Part shown: piece after piece, positions 1 to 10,252 of the stretch
How positions within the stretch are numbered: the stretch's first letter is position 1
Layout of the letters: every line of letters starts with the position of its first letter
DNA from: Rhodococcus tibetensis
GTDB lineage: Bacteria; Actinomycetota; Actinomycetes; Mycobacteriales; Mycobacteriaceae
Direction of reading: 5' to 3'
Assembly: GCF_024438035.1 (NCBI RefSeq)
Contig: NZ_JANFQF010000007.1
Location: 1 to 64,000 of the forward strand
DNA length: 64,000 bases
The notes under the pieces: model-generated
What the model saw: only the letters and a program-made list of their open reading frames with translations
Told to the model about the DNA's origin: nothing
Database searches by the model: none
Program-made: the position numbers and the translations under genes

Positions 1-117
1 GAGGCCATGAAAATGGAAAACCCCGTCAACGCCCACAAAGCCGGCACCGTCACCGGCCTGGCCGTCGAACCCGGCGCCGCCATCACCCAAGGCACCGTCC
101 TCGCCGAACTCAAATAG
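1..117 (+). CDS. Biotin carboxyl carrier domain, C-terminal end of an acyl-CoA carboxylase alpha chain (5' truncated)
   Basis: The first 38 codons are open in frame 1 and end at TAG 115-117. They begin [11 protein letters not shown], the biotinylation motif of biotinyl domains; Lys4 of this fragment is the residue that carries biotin. The rest ([24 protein letters not shown]) has the two-half beta-hammerhead of a biotinyl domain, and the protein ends just after it, as in fused alpha chains of acetyl-/propionyl-CoA carboxylases, where the domain is C-terminal. Which acyl-CoA it serves cannot be told from this fragment. A terminator-like hairpin follows directly. The gene starts before the window. 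Confidence 0.9.
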   Translation, partial: EAMKMENPVNAHKAGTVTGLAVEPGAAITQGTVLAELK

Positions 118-126
118 CTGTGAGTA

Positions 127-159
127 CGGACGGCGGCCGTGAACAACGGCCGCCGTCCG
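127..159 (+). terminator. Stem-loop terminator after the carboxylase gene
   Basis: A 13-bp perfect GC stem (128-140 with 146-158, closed also by 127/159) with loop GAACA starts 10 bases after the stop codon. There is no following T-run, which is common in high-GC actinobacteria, so this is a probable terminator or mRNA 3' stabiliser. Confidence 0.6.
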
Positions 160-528
160 CGGGCTTCGCACCTTCCGCAGGAACCCGAGCGGGTTCGAGG
201 GCGAGAAAATGGGCCCTGCCCCCGAAACGGACCCAGTGCGGCGCACTTCGAGTCTAAAGAGTGCGGACACCACCGCATCTGCAACAGTTTTCGAGGGCGT
301 CGGACCGGAAACCCCTGGGGTCGAACTGTTCTCGAACACGCGATGGAGGTTCCGCCGACTCACCGCCTCCCTGCCGTAACGTGACTGCCGTCTGAGCCAC
401 TCGACGTCAGGCATCGGCCGACCTCGGCCGCCCACGAATGAACGGTTGTCACCACGAACGAGATTCGCGGAGCCCGGCATTTCTTCCGTCGACTCGTCGT
501 AGACGCCGTCGACAGGAAGGGATCGTGC
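160..528. other. Intergenic region with no supported gene
   Basis: I see no convincing gene here: the open frames are short and lack a ribosome site or family likeness. The region presumably holds the promoter of the secreted protein gene at 529; a purine-rich stretch (AGGAAGGGA, about 512-520) precedes its ATG. Confidence 0.5.
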
Positions 529-927
529 ATGAACTTCTCGCGAGGGACCTTGACCATCGCCGCATTGGCCGGAGCAGCTTCGCTGGCGCTGGCTCCCACA
601 GCAACCGCCGCCACCACCTATCAGATTCGTGTTCTGCCTCCGATCGGTACCGTCTACGCGAACAACCTGGTGACACTCGGCGTGCTGGTGACGCCGACAC
701 CGGCCGGCGAGGACGGCACCACACCGGTCCTACTCGAACTCACGGAACCGGACGGTGACGTGACGCCCAGAACGCTTCCCCTCACGCTCGGCGGCGCCAC
801 GATCGCAACCCGCGTCCACGAGGCCGGCCGTTACGTCGCCGAATTCACCTTCGACCCGCCGAACGGCGACCCGGCGACCACGACAACGGAGTTCGACGTC
901 GTCGAAGGCCCGAGTCTGGGTTCATAA
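529..927 (+). CDS. Small secreted protein of unknown function
   Basis: A 132-residue protein with a clear Sec signal peptide: a short basic start (MNFSR), a hydrophobic core (residues 7-22) and an AxA site before ATTYQ (cleavage after about residue 27). The mature part of roughly 105 residues has no cysteine and alternates short hydrophobic strands with proline/glycine turns (LLELTEPDGDV, GRYVAEFTFDPP), suggesting a single Ig-like or other beta-sandwich exported domain. I do not recognise the family. It stands alone between a terminator and a convergent TetR gene. Confidence 0.7.
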   Translation: MNFSRGTLTIAALAGAASLALAPTATAATTYQIRVLPPIGTVYANNLVTLGVLVTPTPAGEDGTTPVLLELTEPDGDVTPRTLPLTLGGATIATRVHEAGRYVAEFTFDPPNGDPATTTTEFDVVEGPSLGS

Positions 928-960
928 CCGGTTCCGCCCCGAAGCCGGGGGCACCGCCGG

Positions 961-1638
961 TCACACTCCGGCGGTGCGCCTGCGCTTCGGTTTGGCGGGC
1001 GCCACGGTGGATCCGACAGTCTTCATGGCGATCTCGACATACTTGCGGGCCACGGCGTCCGGGGTCAGTTTGCCCTCGGCGTGATACCAGCGCGGAATAG
1101 ACTGGCACATGCCGAGTAGCGCCCGCGTCGTCTCAGCGGCGTCCGCCACGTCGAACAGCTCCCGCTTCTTGCCATCCTTGACGATCTCGAGAACCAATTC
1201 CTCGACACCCTTGCGGACCGTGCGGTAACGCTGCCGGTTCTCCGGGCTCAGGTATCGCACCTCGCTCTCGAGCGCCGCCAGACGGGATCGCATGGTCATC
1301 CGCAGCACGATCGCCTCGATGACATTGGCGAGTCGCTGCACGGGATCGTCGCCGCCGTCGGCACTCGCGGCGTGCGCCCGCTCCAGAACGTCGCTGGTGG
1401 AAAGTTCCAGGAGCGCGAGGAGGACGGCTTCCTTGTTCTCGTGGTGGTAATAGAGAGCGGGTACCGTGACACCGACTCGGCGGGCGATGTCGCGCACCGA
1501 GGTGCCGTGGAAACCGTGTTCGTAGAACGCGTCGAGGGAGGCGCTGAGTATGGGCGTCAACTTCGTGGGTTCGAGGCGGCGCCAGTCTGCTGCGTTGCCG
1601 ACTACGGTGGGCGTCGCACCCTTGGATGAGCTGACCAT
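961..1638 (-). CDS. TetR/AcrR-family transcriptional regulator
   Basis: A 225-residue protein. Residues about 27-75 are the TetR DNA-binding domain: LDAFYEHGFHGTSVRDIA, then the recognition helix VTVPALYYHHENKEAVL. The remainder is a helical ligand-binding and dimer domain. The region before residue 25 is unstructured and the true start may be internal. It lies 36 bases downstream of, and on the same strand as, the NmrA-like reductase gene, so the two are probably co-transcribed and the regulator may control the pair. The ligand is unknown. Confidence 0.88.
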   Translation of the reverse strand: MVSSSKGATPTVVGNAADWRRLEPTKLTPILSASLDAFYEHGFHGTSVRDIARRVGVTVPALYYHHENKEAVLLALLELSTSDVLERAHAASADGGDDPVQRLANVIEAIVLRMTMRSRLAALESEVRYLSPENRQRYRTVRKGVEELVLEIVKDGKKRELFDVADAAETTRALLGMCQSIPRWYHAEGKLTPDAVARKYVEIAMKTVGSTVAPAKPKRRRTAGV

Positions 1639-1674
1639 CAGAGACCTATCTACCGCTCGCTATGCCAGGACGGG

Positions 1675-2529
1675 TCAAGTGTAGCTGTTCAGATAGTCTG
1701 CGAAGGTCTGCGCCGGCCGCCCGGTGAGCGTCTCGACGTCCCCCGTCACCACGGCCAATTCGCCCGCGGCGATTGCCGCGTACGAGGTGACCCATCCGTC
1801 GACCTCGAACTGCGGTGCTCCGTAGTGAGCGCGGGAGGCGTAGGCCTCGTCGAGAGTCTCGTTCTGGAAGCGCACCGAACGTCCGGTCACCGTCGTGATC
1901 GTCTCCGCGGCCTCCGTGAGGGTGAACGCTTCCGGTCCGGTCAGCCGGTAGGTGGCGCCGTCGTGGTCGCCGTTGCCGGTGGTGAGTACCGCCGTCACGG
2001 CGTCGGCGACGTCGTCGGGCGCCACCGCGCTCACCCGGCCGTCCTCAGCGGGACCCCGGATGACGCCCTGGTCGTCGGCCATCAGCGGAATCATCGACTG
2101 ATACCAGCTGTCCTGCAGGAACGTGTACTTCAGCCCGCTCTCCCGGATGTGCTGCTCCGTGAAGTAGTGGTCGCGCCCGAACGTGAACGTGCACTCGGGC
2201 GCCGCGCCCAGAAACGACAGGTAGACGATCCGCTCCACCCCGGCGGCACGGGCGGCGTCCACGGCGGTGCGGTGCTCCTCGCGCCTGGTGGCGCTCTCGT
2301 GACCCGAGACGAAGAACAGCAACCGGACGCCGTCCAGCGCGGCCGTCATCGCCGGACCGTCGGCATACGTGGCGACCGCGAACGCCGAGTCGAAATGCTC
2401 GGCCAGGGGTTCGAGTCGCTGTGCGTTCCGCCCGATCAGCCGGACACCGGCACCGCCTCCGAGCCTCTGAAGTACGTTGCCGCCGATGGAGCCGGTGGCG
2501 CCTGTCACTGCGATGGTCATGGCACGCAT
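1675..2529 (-). CDS. NmrA-like NAD(P)-binding oxidoreductase
   Basis: A 284-residue atypical short-chain dehydrogenase. The N-terminus has a Rossmann strand and glycine motif ([14 protein letters not shown]), with a basic patch (IGRNAQR) at the position that usually prefers NADPH. No canonical YxxxK catalytic pair is evident, as in NmrA/QOR2-type proteins, which act as redox sensors or quinone reductases. A second in-frame ATG at 2518-2520 ([10 protein letters not shown]) fits the start of the first beta strand better and could be the real start. The gene is divergent from rraA by about 32 bases and heads a probable operon with the TetR gene. Confidence 0.85.
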   Translation of the reverse strand: MRAMTIAVTGATGSIGGNVLQRLGGGAGVRLIGRNAQRLEPLAEHFDSAFAVATYADGPAMTAALDGVRLLFFVSGHESATRREEHRTAVDAARAAGVERIVYLSFLGAAPECTFTFGRDHYFTEQHIRESGLKYTFLQDSWYQSMIPLMADDQGVIRGPAEDGRVSAVAPDDVADAVTAVLTTGNGDHDGATYRLTGPEAFTLTEAAETITTVTGRSVRFQNETLDEAYASRAHYGAPQFEVDGWVTSYAAIAAGELAVVTGDVETLTGRPAQTFADYLNSYT

Positions 2530-2561
2530 TGTCTCAGGGGTGTCCCACTATCCTGACGCCT

Positions 2562-3032
2562 ATGACTGAACCCGTGGCAACCGCAGACCTGGCAGACGAG
2601 ATCGGACCCGACATCCGGAGCTGCGACACGCAGTTCATCCAGTTCGGCGGCCGTGAAGTGTTCTCCGGCCCCATCACCACCATCAAGTGCTTCCAGGACA
2701 ACCTGCTGGTCAAGCAGACGCTGAGCGAGCCGGGCAACGGTGGAGTGCTGGTCGTCGACGGCGCTGCCAGCATTCACACGGCACTGGTCGGCGACATCAT
2801 CGCCAGCCGCGGCGTCGACAACGGCTGGGCCGGGGTGATCGTCAATGGAGCGGTCCGCGACTCGGCCATCCTGAAGACCCTCGACATCGGCGTCAAGGCG
2901 CTGGGCACCAATCCCCGCAAGAGCACGCAGACCGGCTCCGGCGAGAAGAACGTTCCTCTCGAAATCGGCGGAGTGACGTTCAACCCCGGCGAGACGGTGT
3001 ACAGCGATCAGGACGGTGTCGTCGTACGCTGA
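2562..3032 (+). CDS. rraA: RraA-family protein (RNase E inhibitor-like / HMG aldolase fold)
   Basis: 156 residues, about the usual length for the family. The hallmark segment is present: [20 protein letters not shown] followed by AVRDS, where the Gly/Asp loop and the Arg-Asp pair bind substrate and metal in class II pyruvate aldolases of this fold. Proteins of this type are named RraA after the E. coli RNase E regulator, but many are 4-hydroxy-4-methyl-2-oxoglutarate aldolases or oxaloacetate decarboxylases. ATG 2562 gives the family N-terminus; upstream codons in this frame read through the divergent gene. The M20 peptidase gene follows after 62 bases. Confidence 0.88.
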   Translation: MTEPVATADLADEIGPDIRSCDTQFIQFGGREVFSGPITTIKCFQDNLLVKQTLSEPGNGGVLVVDGAASIHTALVGDIIASRGVDNGWAGVIVNGAVRDSAILKTLDIGVKALGTNPRKSTQTGSGEKNVPLEIGGVTFNPGETVYSDQDGVVVR

Positions 3033-3094
3033 CCGGCCGCTGGTCGCGCGAGTGGCCGGCCCTGACGTAGAGACCCGTCCCCGAGGAGGCGTTG

Positions 3095-4456
3095 ATGTCG
3101 GACGACATTCGTACCAAGGTCGCGGAACTGATGCCCACGGCCAGGAACGAGCTCGCGGCGCTCGTCGCCCTACGTTCGGTAGCCGATCCACGACAGTTTC
3201 CACCCGAGGAGTGCCGCCGCGCGGCCGAATGGGTGAGGGACGCGTTCCTCGAGGCCGCGGTGGGGTCCGTCGACCTCCTGGAAACCTCCGACGGATCCCT
3301 CGCCGTGGTGGGCCACGAGCCGGCACCTCCGGGCGCCCCCACCGTACTGCTGTACTGCCACTACGATGTTCAGCCGCCCGGCGACGAGACGCTCTGGCAC
3401 AGTGACCCGTTCACACTCACCGAACGTGGTGGCCGCTGGTACGGGCGCGGCGCCGCGGATTGCAAGGGAAACCTCGTCATGCACCTGCTGGCGCTGCGGG
3501 CACTCGGCAGTCCCTTCCCGGTCGGCATCCGCATCGTTGCCGAAGGCTCCGAGGAAATGGGCACCGGTGGGCTGGAGAACCTCGTCGCAGCGCAACCGGA
3601 ATTGTTCGACGCCGACATGATCCTCATCGCCGACACGGGCAACTCCGAAGCCGGGAATCCCACCGTCACCACCACCCTGCGGGGAATCGCGAACGTCGTC
3701 GTGCACGTGGAGACGCTGGCCGGTGAGGTGCATTCGGGGATGTTCGGCGGTCCCGCCCCCGACGCGGTAGCGGCTCTCGTGCAGATGCTGTCGACGCTGC
3801 GCGACCGGGACGGAAACACCGTGGTCGACGGGTTGGTGTCCGACCAGACCTGGACGGGTGTGGACTACCCTGCCGAGCGGTTCCGTACCGACGCCGGCGT
3901 CCTGGACGGGGTCGGCCTCGCGGGCACGGGCTCGGTCGCCGACGCGGTGTGGGCGAGACCCGCGCTCACCGTGCTCGGCATCGACTGCCCACCCGTGGTC
4001 GGTTCGGCCGCAGCCATCGCGCCCCGGGCGTCGGCCCGGCTGAACCTGCGGGTGCCGCCCGGAATGGATCCCCTCGAAGCGCAGGATGCGCTGGTCACGC
4101 ACCTCGAGAACGCTGCGCCGTGGGGTGCGCGAGTGACGGTGGAACGGGAAGCGGTGGGCTCACCGTTCCGGGCAACGACCGACGGCCCCGGCTACGTTGC
4201 CCTCCGCGAGGCGATGGAAGAGGCTTTCGCCAAGCCGATGGGATCCGTCGGACAAGGCGGCTCGATTCCCTTGTGCAACGTCTTCGCCGACATGATCCCG
4301 AACGCCGAGATCGCCCTGATCGGTGTGGAGGAACCACGGAGCCACATCCACGCGCCCGACGAAAGCGTCGATCCGGGCGAGATCGAGAAGCTTGCCGTCG
4401 CCGAAGCGACCTTCCTGCAGCGGTTCGCGGCCGACTCCGCACGGCTTCAGGCCTGA
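3095..4456 (+). CDS. M20-family metallopeptidase (dipeptidase)
   Basis: 453 residues, a zinc-dependent cytosolic exopeptidase. Metal-site motifs are in order: YCHYDVQPPG (metal His and catalytic Asp), GRGAADCKGN (bridging Asp), EGSEEMGTGGL (catalytic Glu pair) and DTGN. A bacterial exopeptidase dimerisation domain lies between about residues 205 and 330, and the C-terminal part has the GGSIPLCNVF motif and a late metal His (SHIHAPDE). ATG 3095 is preferred over TTG 3092 because GAGGAGG at 3083-3089 is 5 bases upstream. The specificity is not determined; dipeptides are likely. Confidence 0.92.
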   Translation: MSDDIRTKVAELMPTARNELAALVALRSVADPRQFPPEECRRAAEWVRDAFLEAAVGSVDLLETSDGSLAVVGHEPAPPGAPTVLLYCHYDVQPPGDETLWHSDPFTLTERGGRWYGRGAADCKGNLVMHLLALRALGSPFPVGIRIVAEGSEEMGTGGLENLVAAQPELFDADMILIADTGNSEAGNPTVTTTLRGIANVVVHVETLAGEVHSGMFGGPAPDAVAALVQMLSTLRDRDGNTVVDGLVSDQTWTGVDYPAERFRTDAGVLDGVGLAGTGSVADAVWARPALTVLGIDCPPVVGSAAAIAPRASARLNLRVPPGMDPLEAQDALVTHLENAAPWGARVTVEREAVGSPFRATTDGPGYVALREAMEEAFAKPMGSVGQGGSIPLCNVFADMIPNAEIALIGVEEPRSHIHAPDESVDPGEIEKLAVAEATFLQRFAADSARLQA

Positions 4457-4674
4457 GAACTCACCTGCGCCGTCATCCCCCCGATTTCGACGACGTCACC
4501 GTCGCGGAGCTGCCGGCCGCGGCGCACCTCGACTTCGCCGTTCACCGACACCAGACCGTCAGCGATCACCTCTTTGGCCTCGGCCCCCGACTCGATGAGG
4601 TTGGCGAGCTTGAGGAACTGGCCGAGACGTATGGACTCGTCGCGGATCGGCACGGCTTCGTGAATGTCGGACAT
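4447..4674 (-). CDS. Small S4-domain RNA-binding protein
   Basis: 75 residues from ATG 4674 (an alternative upstream start at 4698 adds 8). Nearly the whole protein is one S4 fold: [20 protein letters not shown], then [20 protein letters not shown] and the LRDGDVV strand. This matches the YbcJ/RlbA-type stand-alone S4 proteins thought to bind structured RNA or ribosomes. It converges with and overlaps the last 10 bases of the M20 peptidase gene. Confidence 0.88.
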   Translation of the reverse strand: MSDIHEAVPIRDESIRLGQFLKLANLIESGAEAKEVIADGLVSVNGEVEVRRGRQLRDGDVVEIGGMTAQVSSQA

Positions 4675-4784
4675 GCCTCTATCTTCCCTCTTCACCACGA
4701 ACCGCGGTCCGACGCATCACACTAGGACACAGCACACCTGTGCGCAGTGATCAGTACGCATCTCGTGCCGGGAAGGATCGCTCG

Positions 4785-7700
4785 ATGTCAGCTAGCACCG
4801 AGACCACGTCCGAGGTTGTCCCCGCTCCACCGCGGGCCCGTCCCGCCCCGGGCTCCGGGAACCGCCGCCTGCATCAGGTTCCGCACCTTGCGGGCCTGAT
4901 TCTGGGTGTCTTCTCGGTGCTGGTGTTCCTCTGGAGTCTCTCGCCGGTCCTGCGCTACTACGTGCACGTGCCACGCGAGTACGTCGACAGCTACTACTTC
5001 GATGCCCCCGACACGAGTCTGTCGTGGGCCCTGGTGGTGGGTTTACTTGCCGCCGCGCTCGCCAGCCGCAAGCGCATCGCCTGGTGGTTGCTCACGCTGT
5101 ACCTCGGCCTGTTCATGGTGGCGAACATCGTGGTCGCGATCACCGACCGCAATTGGAACGCCGGAGTCGCGGCCGCCGTGCAACTCGCAGTGATCGGGAT
5201 TCTGGTCGCTGCCCGTTCGGAGTTCTACACCCGCGTCCGCCGCGGCGCCGGGTGGAAAGCCCTGGGCGTGCTGCTCGTCGGCCTCACCGTGGGCACACTC
5301 GTCGGCTGGGGGCTGGTCGAACTCTTCCCCGGCACCCTCCCACCCGGGGAACGCTTCCTGTGGTCCCTCAACCGGGTCACCGCGCTGGCGGCCGTCGACA
5401 ACGAGCAGTTCACCGGCAGGCCACACGGTTTCGTCAACACACTTCTCGGCTTGTTCGGGGCCGCCGCCCTGCTGGCCGCCGTGGTGACCCTGTTTCGCGC
5501 CCAGCGCTCCCACAATGCGCTCACCGGAAACGACGAGTCGGCACTGCGCGGGCTTTTGCTGCAGTACGGCGCCGACGACTCCCTCGGCTACTTCGCCACC
5601 CGCCGCGACAAGGCTGTGGTGTTCGCTCCCAGCGGCAAGGCGGCCGTCACCTACCGTGTCGAAATCGGTGTCTGTCTCGCCAGCGGCGACCCCATCGGCG
5701 ACCCCGAGGCCTGGCCCCATGCGATCGAGTCGTGGCAAGCGCTCGCGTCCCGATACGGTTGGGCCACCGCCGTCATGGGAGCCAGCGAGACCGGCGCGAC
5801 CGCCTACGCCAAGGCCGGGCTCACCGTGCTGCAACTCGGCGACGAGGCCATTCTCCGCACCCGCGAGTTCAACCTCAGCGGACGCGACATGCGACAGGTA
5901 CGCCAGGCCGTCACCCGTGTGCGGCGCCAAGGCGTCACGGTCCACATTCGCAGACACCGAGACGTTTCCGCCGAGGAGATGGCCGAAACGATCCGGCTCG
6001 CCGACGCCTGGCGCGACACCGAAACGGAGCGCGGCTTCTCGATGGCCCTCGGACGGCTCGGTGACCGCCTCGACGGTGACTGCCTTCTCGTGCAGGCGAT
6101 CGACGCGGACGACGACATCGTCGGAATTCTGTCCCTCGTTCCGTGGGGTCCGACCGGAGTCTCGCTCGACCTGATGCGTCGCAAACCCACCTCTCCCAAC
6201 GGAGTCGTGGAGTTGATGGTGACCGAATTGGCCACCAACTCCGACCAATTCGGCGTCACCAAGGTGTCGCTGAACTTTGCCGTGTTCCGGTCGGTATTCG
6301 AGGAGGGATCACGCATCGGTGCCGGGCCGATCCTGCGGATCTGGCGGTCGATCCTCGTGTTCTTCTCCCGGTGGTGGCAACTCGAGGCCCTGTACCGCTC
6401 CAACGTGAAGTACCAACCCGAATGGGTCCCGCGCTACCTGTGCTTCGAGGACAACCGGGAATTGCTGCGCGTCGGATTCGCGTCGGGGGTCGCCGAAGGC
6501 TTCGTCACGTTGCCGAGATTCGGGCGTTCCAAAGCGGGCGACGCCGTCAAGCACACCGGAACACACGAGGCCGTGCCCGCGGGTCTGGTCGCGGCCGAAG
6601 GGTTGCATGCGGACGGCAGCGCCCCCGGTAACGGTATTGCGGCGGCGAGTATCGGACCGAAACGCCCCGAACAGGTTCGGGTCCGACTCGACAAGTTGTC
6701 GACGCTCGCTCAGGAGGGCATCGACCCCTACCCGGTCGCCTATCCGCCCACCCACACGGTGACCGCCGCGGCAGAATCCCCCGAAGGAACGACCGTCCGC
6801 ATCGCCGGTCGCGTACTCCGCCTTCGTGACTACGGCGGTGTGGTGTTCGCCTCGGTCCGGGACTGGTCCGGAGATCTCCAGGTTCTCGTCGACGAGGATC
6901 GGGTGGGCGCCGAGCGAATCCGGGCGTTCGCGGCCGAGTTCGACCTCGGCGATCTCATCGAGGTCAGCGGCGTGATCGGCCGCAGCCGTAAGGGCCAGCT
7001 CTCATTGCTGGCCGCCGACTGGCGGATGACCGGCAAATGCCTGCACCCACTCCCTGACAAGTGGAAAGGCCTGTCGGATCCGGAAACCCGGGTGCGCCAG
7101 CGATACGTGGATCTGACGATCAACACCGACGCCCGGAGGCTTCTCGAGGCCCGCAGCGCCGTCGTCAAATCGCTACGTGATTCGTTCGGTGAGCGTGGCT
7201 TTCTCGAGGTGGAGACGCCCATCCTCCAGCAGGTGCACGGCGGCGCCAACGCTGCGCCCTTCCTCACGCACATCAACGCCTACAACCTGGATCTGTACCT
7301 GCGGATCGCCCCGGAGCTCTACCTCAAGCGGCTCTGCGTCGCAGGAATGGAGAAGGTCTTCGAAATAGGCCGCGTCTTCCGCAACGAGGGCGTCGACTTC
7401 AAGCACAATCCCGAATTCACCATCCTCGAGGCGTACGAGGCACACAGCGACTACGAGAAGATGATGGTGCTGTGCCGCCAGCTCATCCAGACGGCGGCGA
7501 TCGCGGCCCACGGACGGGAAGTCATCATGCGCCCGGGTCCCGACGGCACCATGGTGGAGATTGACATCTCCGGGGAATGGCCCGTGAAGACGATGCATCA
7601 GGCCGTGGCCGAGAAACTCGGTGTCGACGTCTCCCCCGAGACCCCGCTCGTGGATCTGCAACGGTTGTGCGACGACCACGACATTCCGTACCAGTCGACG

Positions 7701-8120
7701 TGGGATGCCGGCGCCGTGGCCCAGGAGATGTACGAGCATCTCGTGGAGGATTACACCGAGTTCCCCACCTTCTACACCAACTTCCCCACGTCGATGTCGC
7801 CGCTCACGCGTCCGCATCCCACCATTCCCGGAGTCGCGGCCAAGTGGGACCTGGTGGCCTGGGGTGTTGAACTCGGCACCGCATACAGCGAACTCACCGA
7901 CCCGGTCGACCAGCGGAACCGCCTCACCGAGCAGTCGATGCTCGCGGCCGGTGGCGACGAGGAGGCCATGGAACTCGACGAGGACTTCCTGCAGGCGCTC
8001 GAACACGCCATGCCCCCGACCGGTGGACTCGGCGTGGGCGTCGACCGCGTGGTCATGCTCATCACCGGCGGCAGCATCCGGGAAACCCTCGCGTTTCCGT
8101 TGGCCAAGCCGAAGCAGTGA
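4785..8120 (+). CDS. lysX: LysX: lysyl-phosphatidylglycerol synthase fused to lysyl-tRNA synthetase
   Basis: 1111 residues, close to the roughly 1170 of mycobacterial LysX. Order of parts: several membrane helices (about residues 30-250), a cytosolic DUF2156-type lysyl transferase domain (about 260-580, ending near [16 protein letters not shown]), an OB-fold anticodon-binding domain (about 620-730), then a class II aminoacyl-tRNA synthetase core with motif 2 ([20 protein letters not shown]) and motif 3 ([12 protein letters not shown]). The C-terminal part charges a lysine tRNA and the membrane part moves lysine to phosphatidylglycerol, which lowers surface charge and gives resistance to cationic peptides. 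ATG 4785 has GGAAGG 8 bases upstream; GTG 4740 is the alternative. It heads a tight run of four genes. Confidence 0.95.
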   Translation: MSASTETTSEVVPAPPRARPAPGSGNRRLHQVPHLAGLILGVFSVLVFLWSLSPVLRYYVHVPREYVDSYYFDAPDTSLSWALVVGLLAAALASRKRIAWWLLTLYLGLFMVANIVVAITDRNWNAGVAAAVQLAVIGILVAARSEFYTRVRRGAGWKALGVLLVGLTVGTLVGWGLVELFPGTLPPGERFLWSLNRVTALAAVDNEQFTGRPHGFVNTLLGLFGAAALLAAVVTLFRAQRSHNALTGNDESALRGLLLQYGADDSLGYFATRRDKAVVFAPSGKAAVTYRVEIGVCLASGDPIGDPEAWPHAIESWQALASRYGWATAVMGASETGATAYAKAGLTVLQLGDEAILRTREFNLSGRDMRQVRQAVTRVRRQGVTVHIRRHRDVSAEEMAETIRLADAWRDTETERGFSMALGRLGDRLDGDCLLVQAIDADDDIVGILSLVPWGPTGVSLDLMRRKPTSPNGVVELMVTELATNSDQFGVTKVSLNFAVFRSVFEEGSRIGAGPILRIWRSILVFFSRWWQLEALYRSNVKYQPEWVPRYLCFEDNRELLRVGFASGVAEGFVTLPRFGRSKAGDAVKHTGTHEAVPAGLVAAEGLHADGSAPGNGIAAASIGPKRPEQVRVRLDKLSTLAQEGIDPYPVAYPPTHTVTAAAESPEGTTVRIAGRVLRLRDYGGVVFASVRDWSGDLQVLVDEDRVGAERIRAFAAEFDLGDLIEVSGVIGRSRKGQLSLLAADWRMTGKCLHPLPDKWKGLSDPETRVRQRYVDLTINTDARRLLEARSAVVKSLRDSFGERGFLEVETPILQQVHGGANAAPFLTHINAYNLDLYLRIAPELYLKRLCVAGMEKVFEIGRVFRNEGVDFKHNPEFTILEAYEAHSDYEKMMVLCRQLIQTAAIAAHGREVIMRPGPDGTMVEIDISGEWPVKTMHQAVAEKLGVDVSPETPLVDLQRLCDDHDIPYQSTWDAGAVAQEMYEHLVEDYTEFPTFYTNFPTSMSPLTRPHPTIPGVAAKWDLVAWGVELGTAYSELTDPVDQRNRLTEQSMLAAGGDEEAMELDEDFLQALEHAMPPTGGLGVGVDRVVMLITGGSIRETLAFPLAKPKQ

Positions 8121-8797
8121 CTTCCGGTGGCCGCGTGGCTGTCGCAGCGCTCCTGATCCTCGGAGCGGTGGGCTACGCCTCATGGCTGCTGGAATTCGTC
8201 GTGGACACCGGCATCGATCCGCTGCGCGGTTTCGCGAGTGAACTCGCGGCCGCGGACCAGCCGTACGGATTCTGGTTCCGGACCGGCGACCTGGTGACCG
8301 GATGCGTCGTCGCCGTGGCCGGGGTGCTCGGGTCGGCGAGGTACTCGCAGGGCTGGGTGACGACGGTCGGGTGGCTCGCGCTGATCATGTTCGCGCTCGC
8401 GACCATCGCGGATTCGCGCCTGCCGATGAGTTGCGCGGCCACCAACGACCCCGTCTGCGCCGCGCGTGAAGCCGCCGGACACCTGCCGCTCACCCATGAT
8501 CTGCACGCCGTGACCAGCGCGTCCGCTTCGACGGGAGGCGTGGTGTCGTCCCTCGCGTTCGTGTTGGCCGCGTTCCGCTACGGCTGGCCGACCTGGTTGA
8601 AAATAGCCGGCGTGGCCGTGGCGACGGCGTTCGTCGGGGGCACGATATGGACGCTGACCGCCGCCGGGCTGCGCGGCGAACAGGACGCCTGGCTCGGACT
8701 CGGCCAGCGCGTCCAGTTGCTCGCCTTTTGCGGATGGCTGATTTTCGTGGCGCTCAGCGTGATTCACGTCACGGCGAAAAGTGATGGTTCCACGTGA
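8117..8797 (+). CDS. DUF998-family membrane protein
   Basis: 226 residues with about six hydrophobic segments (first [20 protein letters not shown], last [16 protein letters not shown]) and the DUF998-like pattern of a periplasmic loop with paired cysteines ([18 protein letters not shown]). The GTG start overlaps the lysX stop in a GTGA, so translation is coupled to lysX, suggesting a role in the same membrane-lipid process. That role is inference from context only. The last codons contain the parS-like site. Confidence 0.82.
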   Translation: MTSGGRVAVAALLILGAVGYASWLLEFVVDTGIDPLRGFASELAAADQPYGFWFRTGDLVTGCVVAVAGVLGSARYSQGWVTTVGWLALIMFALATIADSRLPMSCAATNDPVCAAREAAGHLPLTHDLHAVTSASASTGGVVSSLAFVLAAFRYGWPTWLKIAGVAVATAFVGGTIWTLTAAGLRGEQDAWLGLGQRVQLLAFCGWLIFVALSVIHVTAKSDGST

Positions 8798-8800
8798 AAC
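8787..8800. promoter_or_regulatory. parS-like ParB binding site
   Basis: GTTCCACGTGAAAC matches the 14-bp core of the bacterial parS consensus (TGTTNCACGTGAAACA) with the variable base as C; only the two outermost bases of the 16-mer differ. It sits at the junction of two overlapping genes, covering the stop of one and the GTG start of the next. An origin-proximal position, implied by the gyrA-side gene order, is where parS sites cluster. Confidence 0.75.
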
Positions 8801-9630
8801 GTCCTGGGGAAATACTCGCGGGAGTGCACGTCGTCGTGGACGGCGCCGGGCCGCCCGTCGTGCTCTACGGCGGTCTCGGTGGCAACTGGTTCGACTGGGA
8901 TCACGTCGTCGAACTGCTGTCCGATTCTTGCCTCGTCGTCCGGATCGACCGACCCGGGTACGGACTCAGCCCCGCCTCCGCCGCACCACCCACGGCCCGC
9001 GGTGAAGCGGAAAGGATCGTCGCGGTACTCGACGCGCTCGGCTGCATTGCACCGGCCGTCGTGGTGGGGCACTCGCTCGGTGGCATCTACGTCGAAGCAT
9101 TCGCTCGGCTGTTTCCGCAGCGCACGCGGGGTGCAATTCTGCTCGACGCGACGATCACGCTTCGCCCCCACCGCCTGCTTCCGACCCGCTGGCGGGTGGC
9201 AACCGGTCGGCGGGTGGCTCGAGCGTTGAGCCGGCTCGGGCTTCAGCGACTGCTGGGTCCGACCGTTCGAGCAGTGCTGAACCAGTCGACGCCACCGGGT
9301 GGGATAACGCCCGAGACTCGCCGGTGGGTGGCCCGGATCTACCGAGAACCCGTGTACCTGGAGTCGTCGCTGGTCGAGAACGCGTCGTATCCGGCCCTCG
9401 CCGAGGAAATTGCAGCTTTGCGCGCCGCCGTCACGATGCCGGTCCCCATCCTCGTGGCCGCCGCACACACCGGTCATCGGACGCCGTGGGGGTGGGAGTG
9501 GGTTCGGCGCCAACGACATTTCGCCGAGCGTCTCGGCGCCTCCTTCCGCGTCGTGCAACCCGCCCGTCACCACGCCATGATCGACCAACCGGGTCAGGTC
9601 GCGGCACTGATCAGGGAACTGGCAAGCTGA
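8794..9630 (+). CDS. Alpha/beta-hydrolase
   Basis: 278 residues of a compact alpha/beta-hydrolase. Visible features: the early GGLGGNWFDW turn with the oxyanion position, IDRPGYGLS, the nucleophile elbow VVGHSLGGIY (Ser at about residue 95) and a late catalytic His in ARHHAMIDQPGQ near the C-terminus, which is the usual place. The acid is probably an Asp/Glu before it. The GTG start overlaps the previous stop (GTGA) and lies inside the parS-like site. Lipid or ester substrates are plausible given the lysX context, but the specificity is unknown. Confidence 0.88.
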   Translation: MKRPGEILAGVHVVVDGAGPPVVLYGGLGGNWFDWDHVVELLSDSCLVVRIDRPGYGLSPASAAPPTARGEAERIVAVLDALGCIAPAVVVGHSLGGIYVEAFARLFPQRTRGAILLDATITLRPHRLLPTRWRVATGRRVARALSRLGLQRLLGPTVRAVLNQSTPPGGITPETRRWVARIYREPVYLESSLVENASYPALAEEIAALRAAVTMPVPILVAAAHTGHRTPWGWEWVRRQRHFAERLGASFRVVQPARHHAMIDQPGQVAALIRELAS

Positions 9631-9635
9631 TAGTC

Positions 9636-10235
9636 GTGCAACTGCTGTTGATCCGCCATGCGCTACCGGAGCTCGTGACGACGTCCGGGGGTCGGGCCGA
9701 TCCTGCCCTGACCGAAGACGGGCAGGCGCAGGCCAAGCGGTTGCCCGCCGCGCTGGGCCCATACCGCATCGCCCGGATCGTGAGCAGCCCGCAGCGCCGC
9801 GCGCTGGAGACGGCGGCGCCGCTCGCCGAGGCGCTCAACCTTCCCGTCACGCGGGACCAGGGGCTGGCCGAGTACGACTACGACCTCGACCACTACATCC
9901 CGTTCCATGAAGCCGAGGCGCGGGCCCCCGAGGCGTTCGCCCGCATCCGGGCGGGCGAACTTCCCGCTGGGATCGACGCCGACGCCTTCCGCACGCGGGT
10001 GTTCGATGCGCTCGGCCGGGTCGTCGAGGAGTCCGACTCCCGCGACACAGTCGCGGTATTCGCCCACGGCGGCGTCATCAACGTGTACCTGCAGGAGCTG
10101 CTGGGCCTGGGCCGTCCCCTCGTGTTCCCCATCGAGTACGTGTCGGTGACACGGGTACTCGTCTCGCGTAGCGGTGAGCGACGGGTGGCATCGGTGAACG
10201 AAACGGGCCACGTCCGGGACATGTTGCGCCGCTAG
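9636..10235 (+). CDS. Histidine phosphatase family protein (phosphoglycerate mutase-like)
   Basis: 199 residues. The N-terminal phosphorylated-histidine motif is LLLIRHALPE (His at residue 7, with Arg before it); the second active-site His is in VAVFAHGGVINVYLQELLG. SSPQRRALETAAPLAE supplies the conserved phosphate-binding Arg. Family members are phosphatases or mutases acting on small phosphorylated metabolites, so the precise substrate cannot be named. GTG 9636 gives the family-standard start, 5 bases after the hydrolase stop, so it belongs to the lysX-led run of genes. Confidence 0.88.
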   Translation: MQLLLIRHALPELVTTSGGRADPALTEDGQAQAKRLPAALGPYRIARIVSSPQRRALETAAPLAEALNLPVTRDQGLAEYDYDLDHYIPFHEAEARAPEAFARIRAGELPAGIDADAFRTRVFDALGRVVEESDSRDTVAVFAHGGVINVYLQELLGLGRPLVFPIEYVSVTRVLVSRSGERRVASVNETGHVRDMLRR

Positions 10236-10252
10236 TCACGGCCGGTGAGGAA

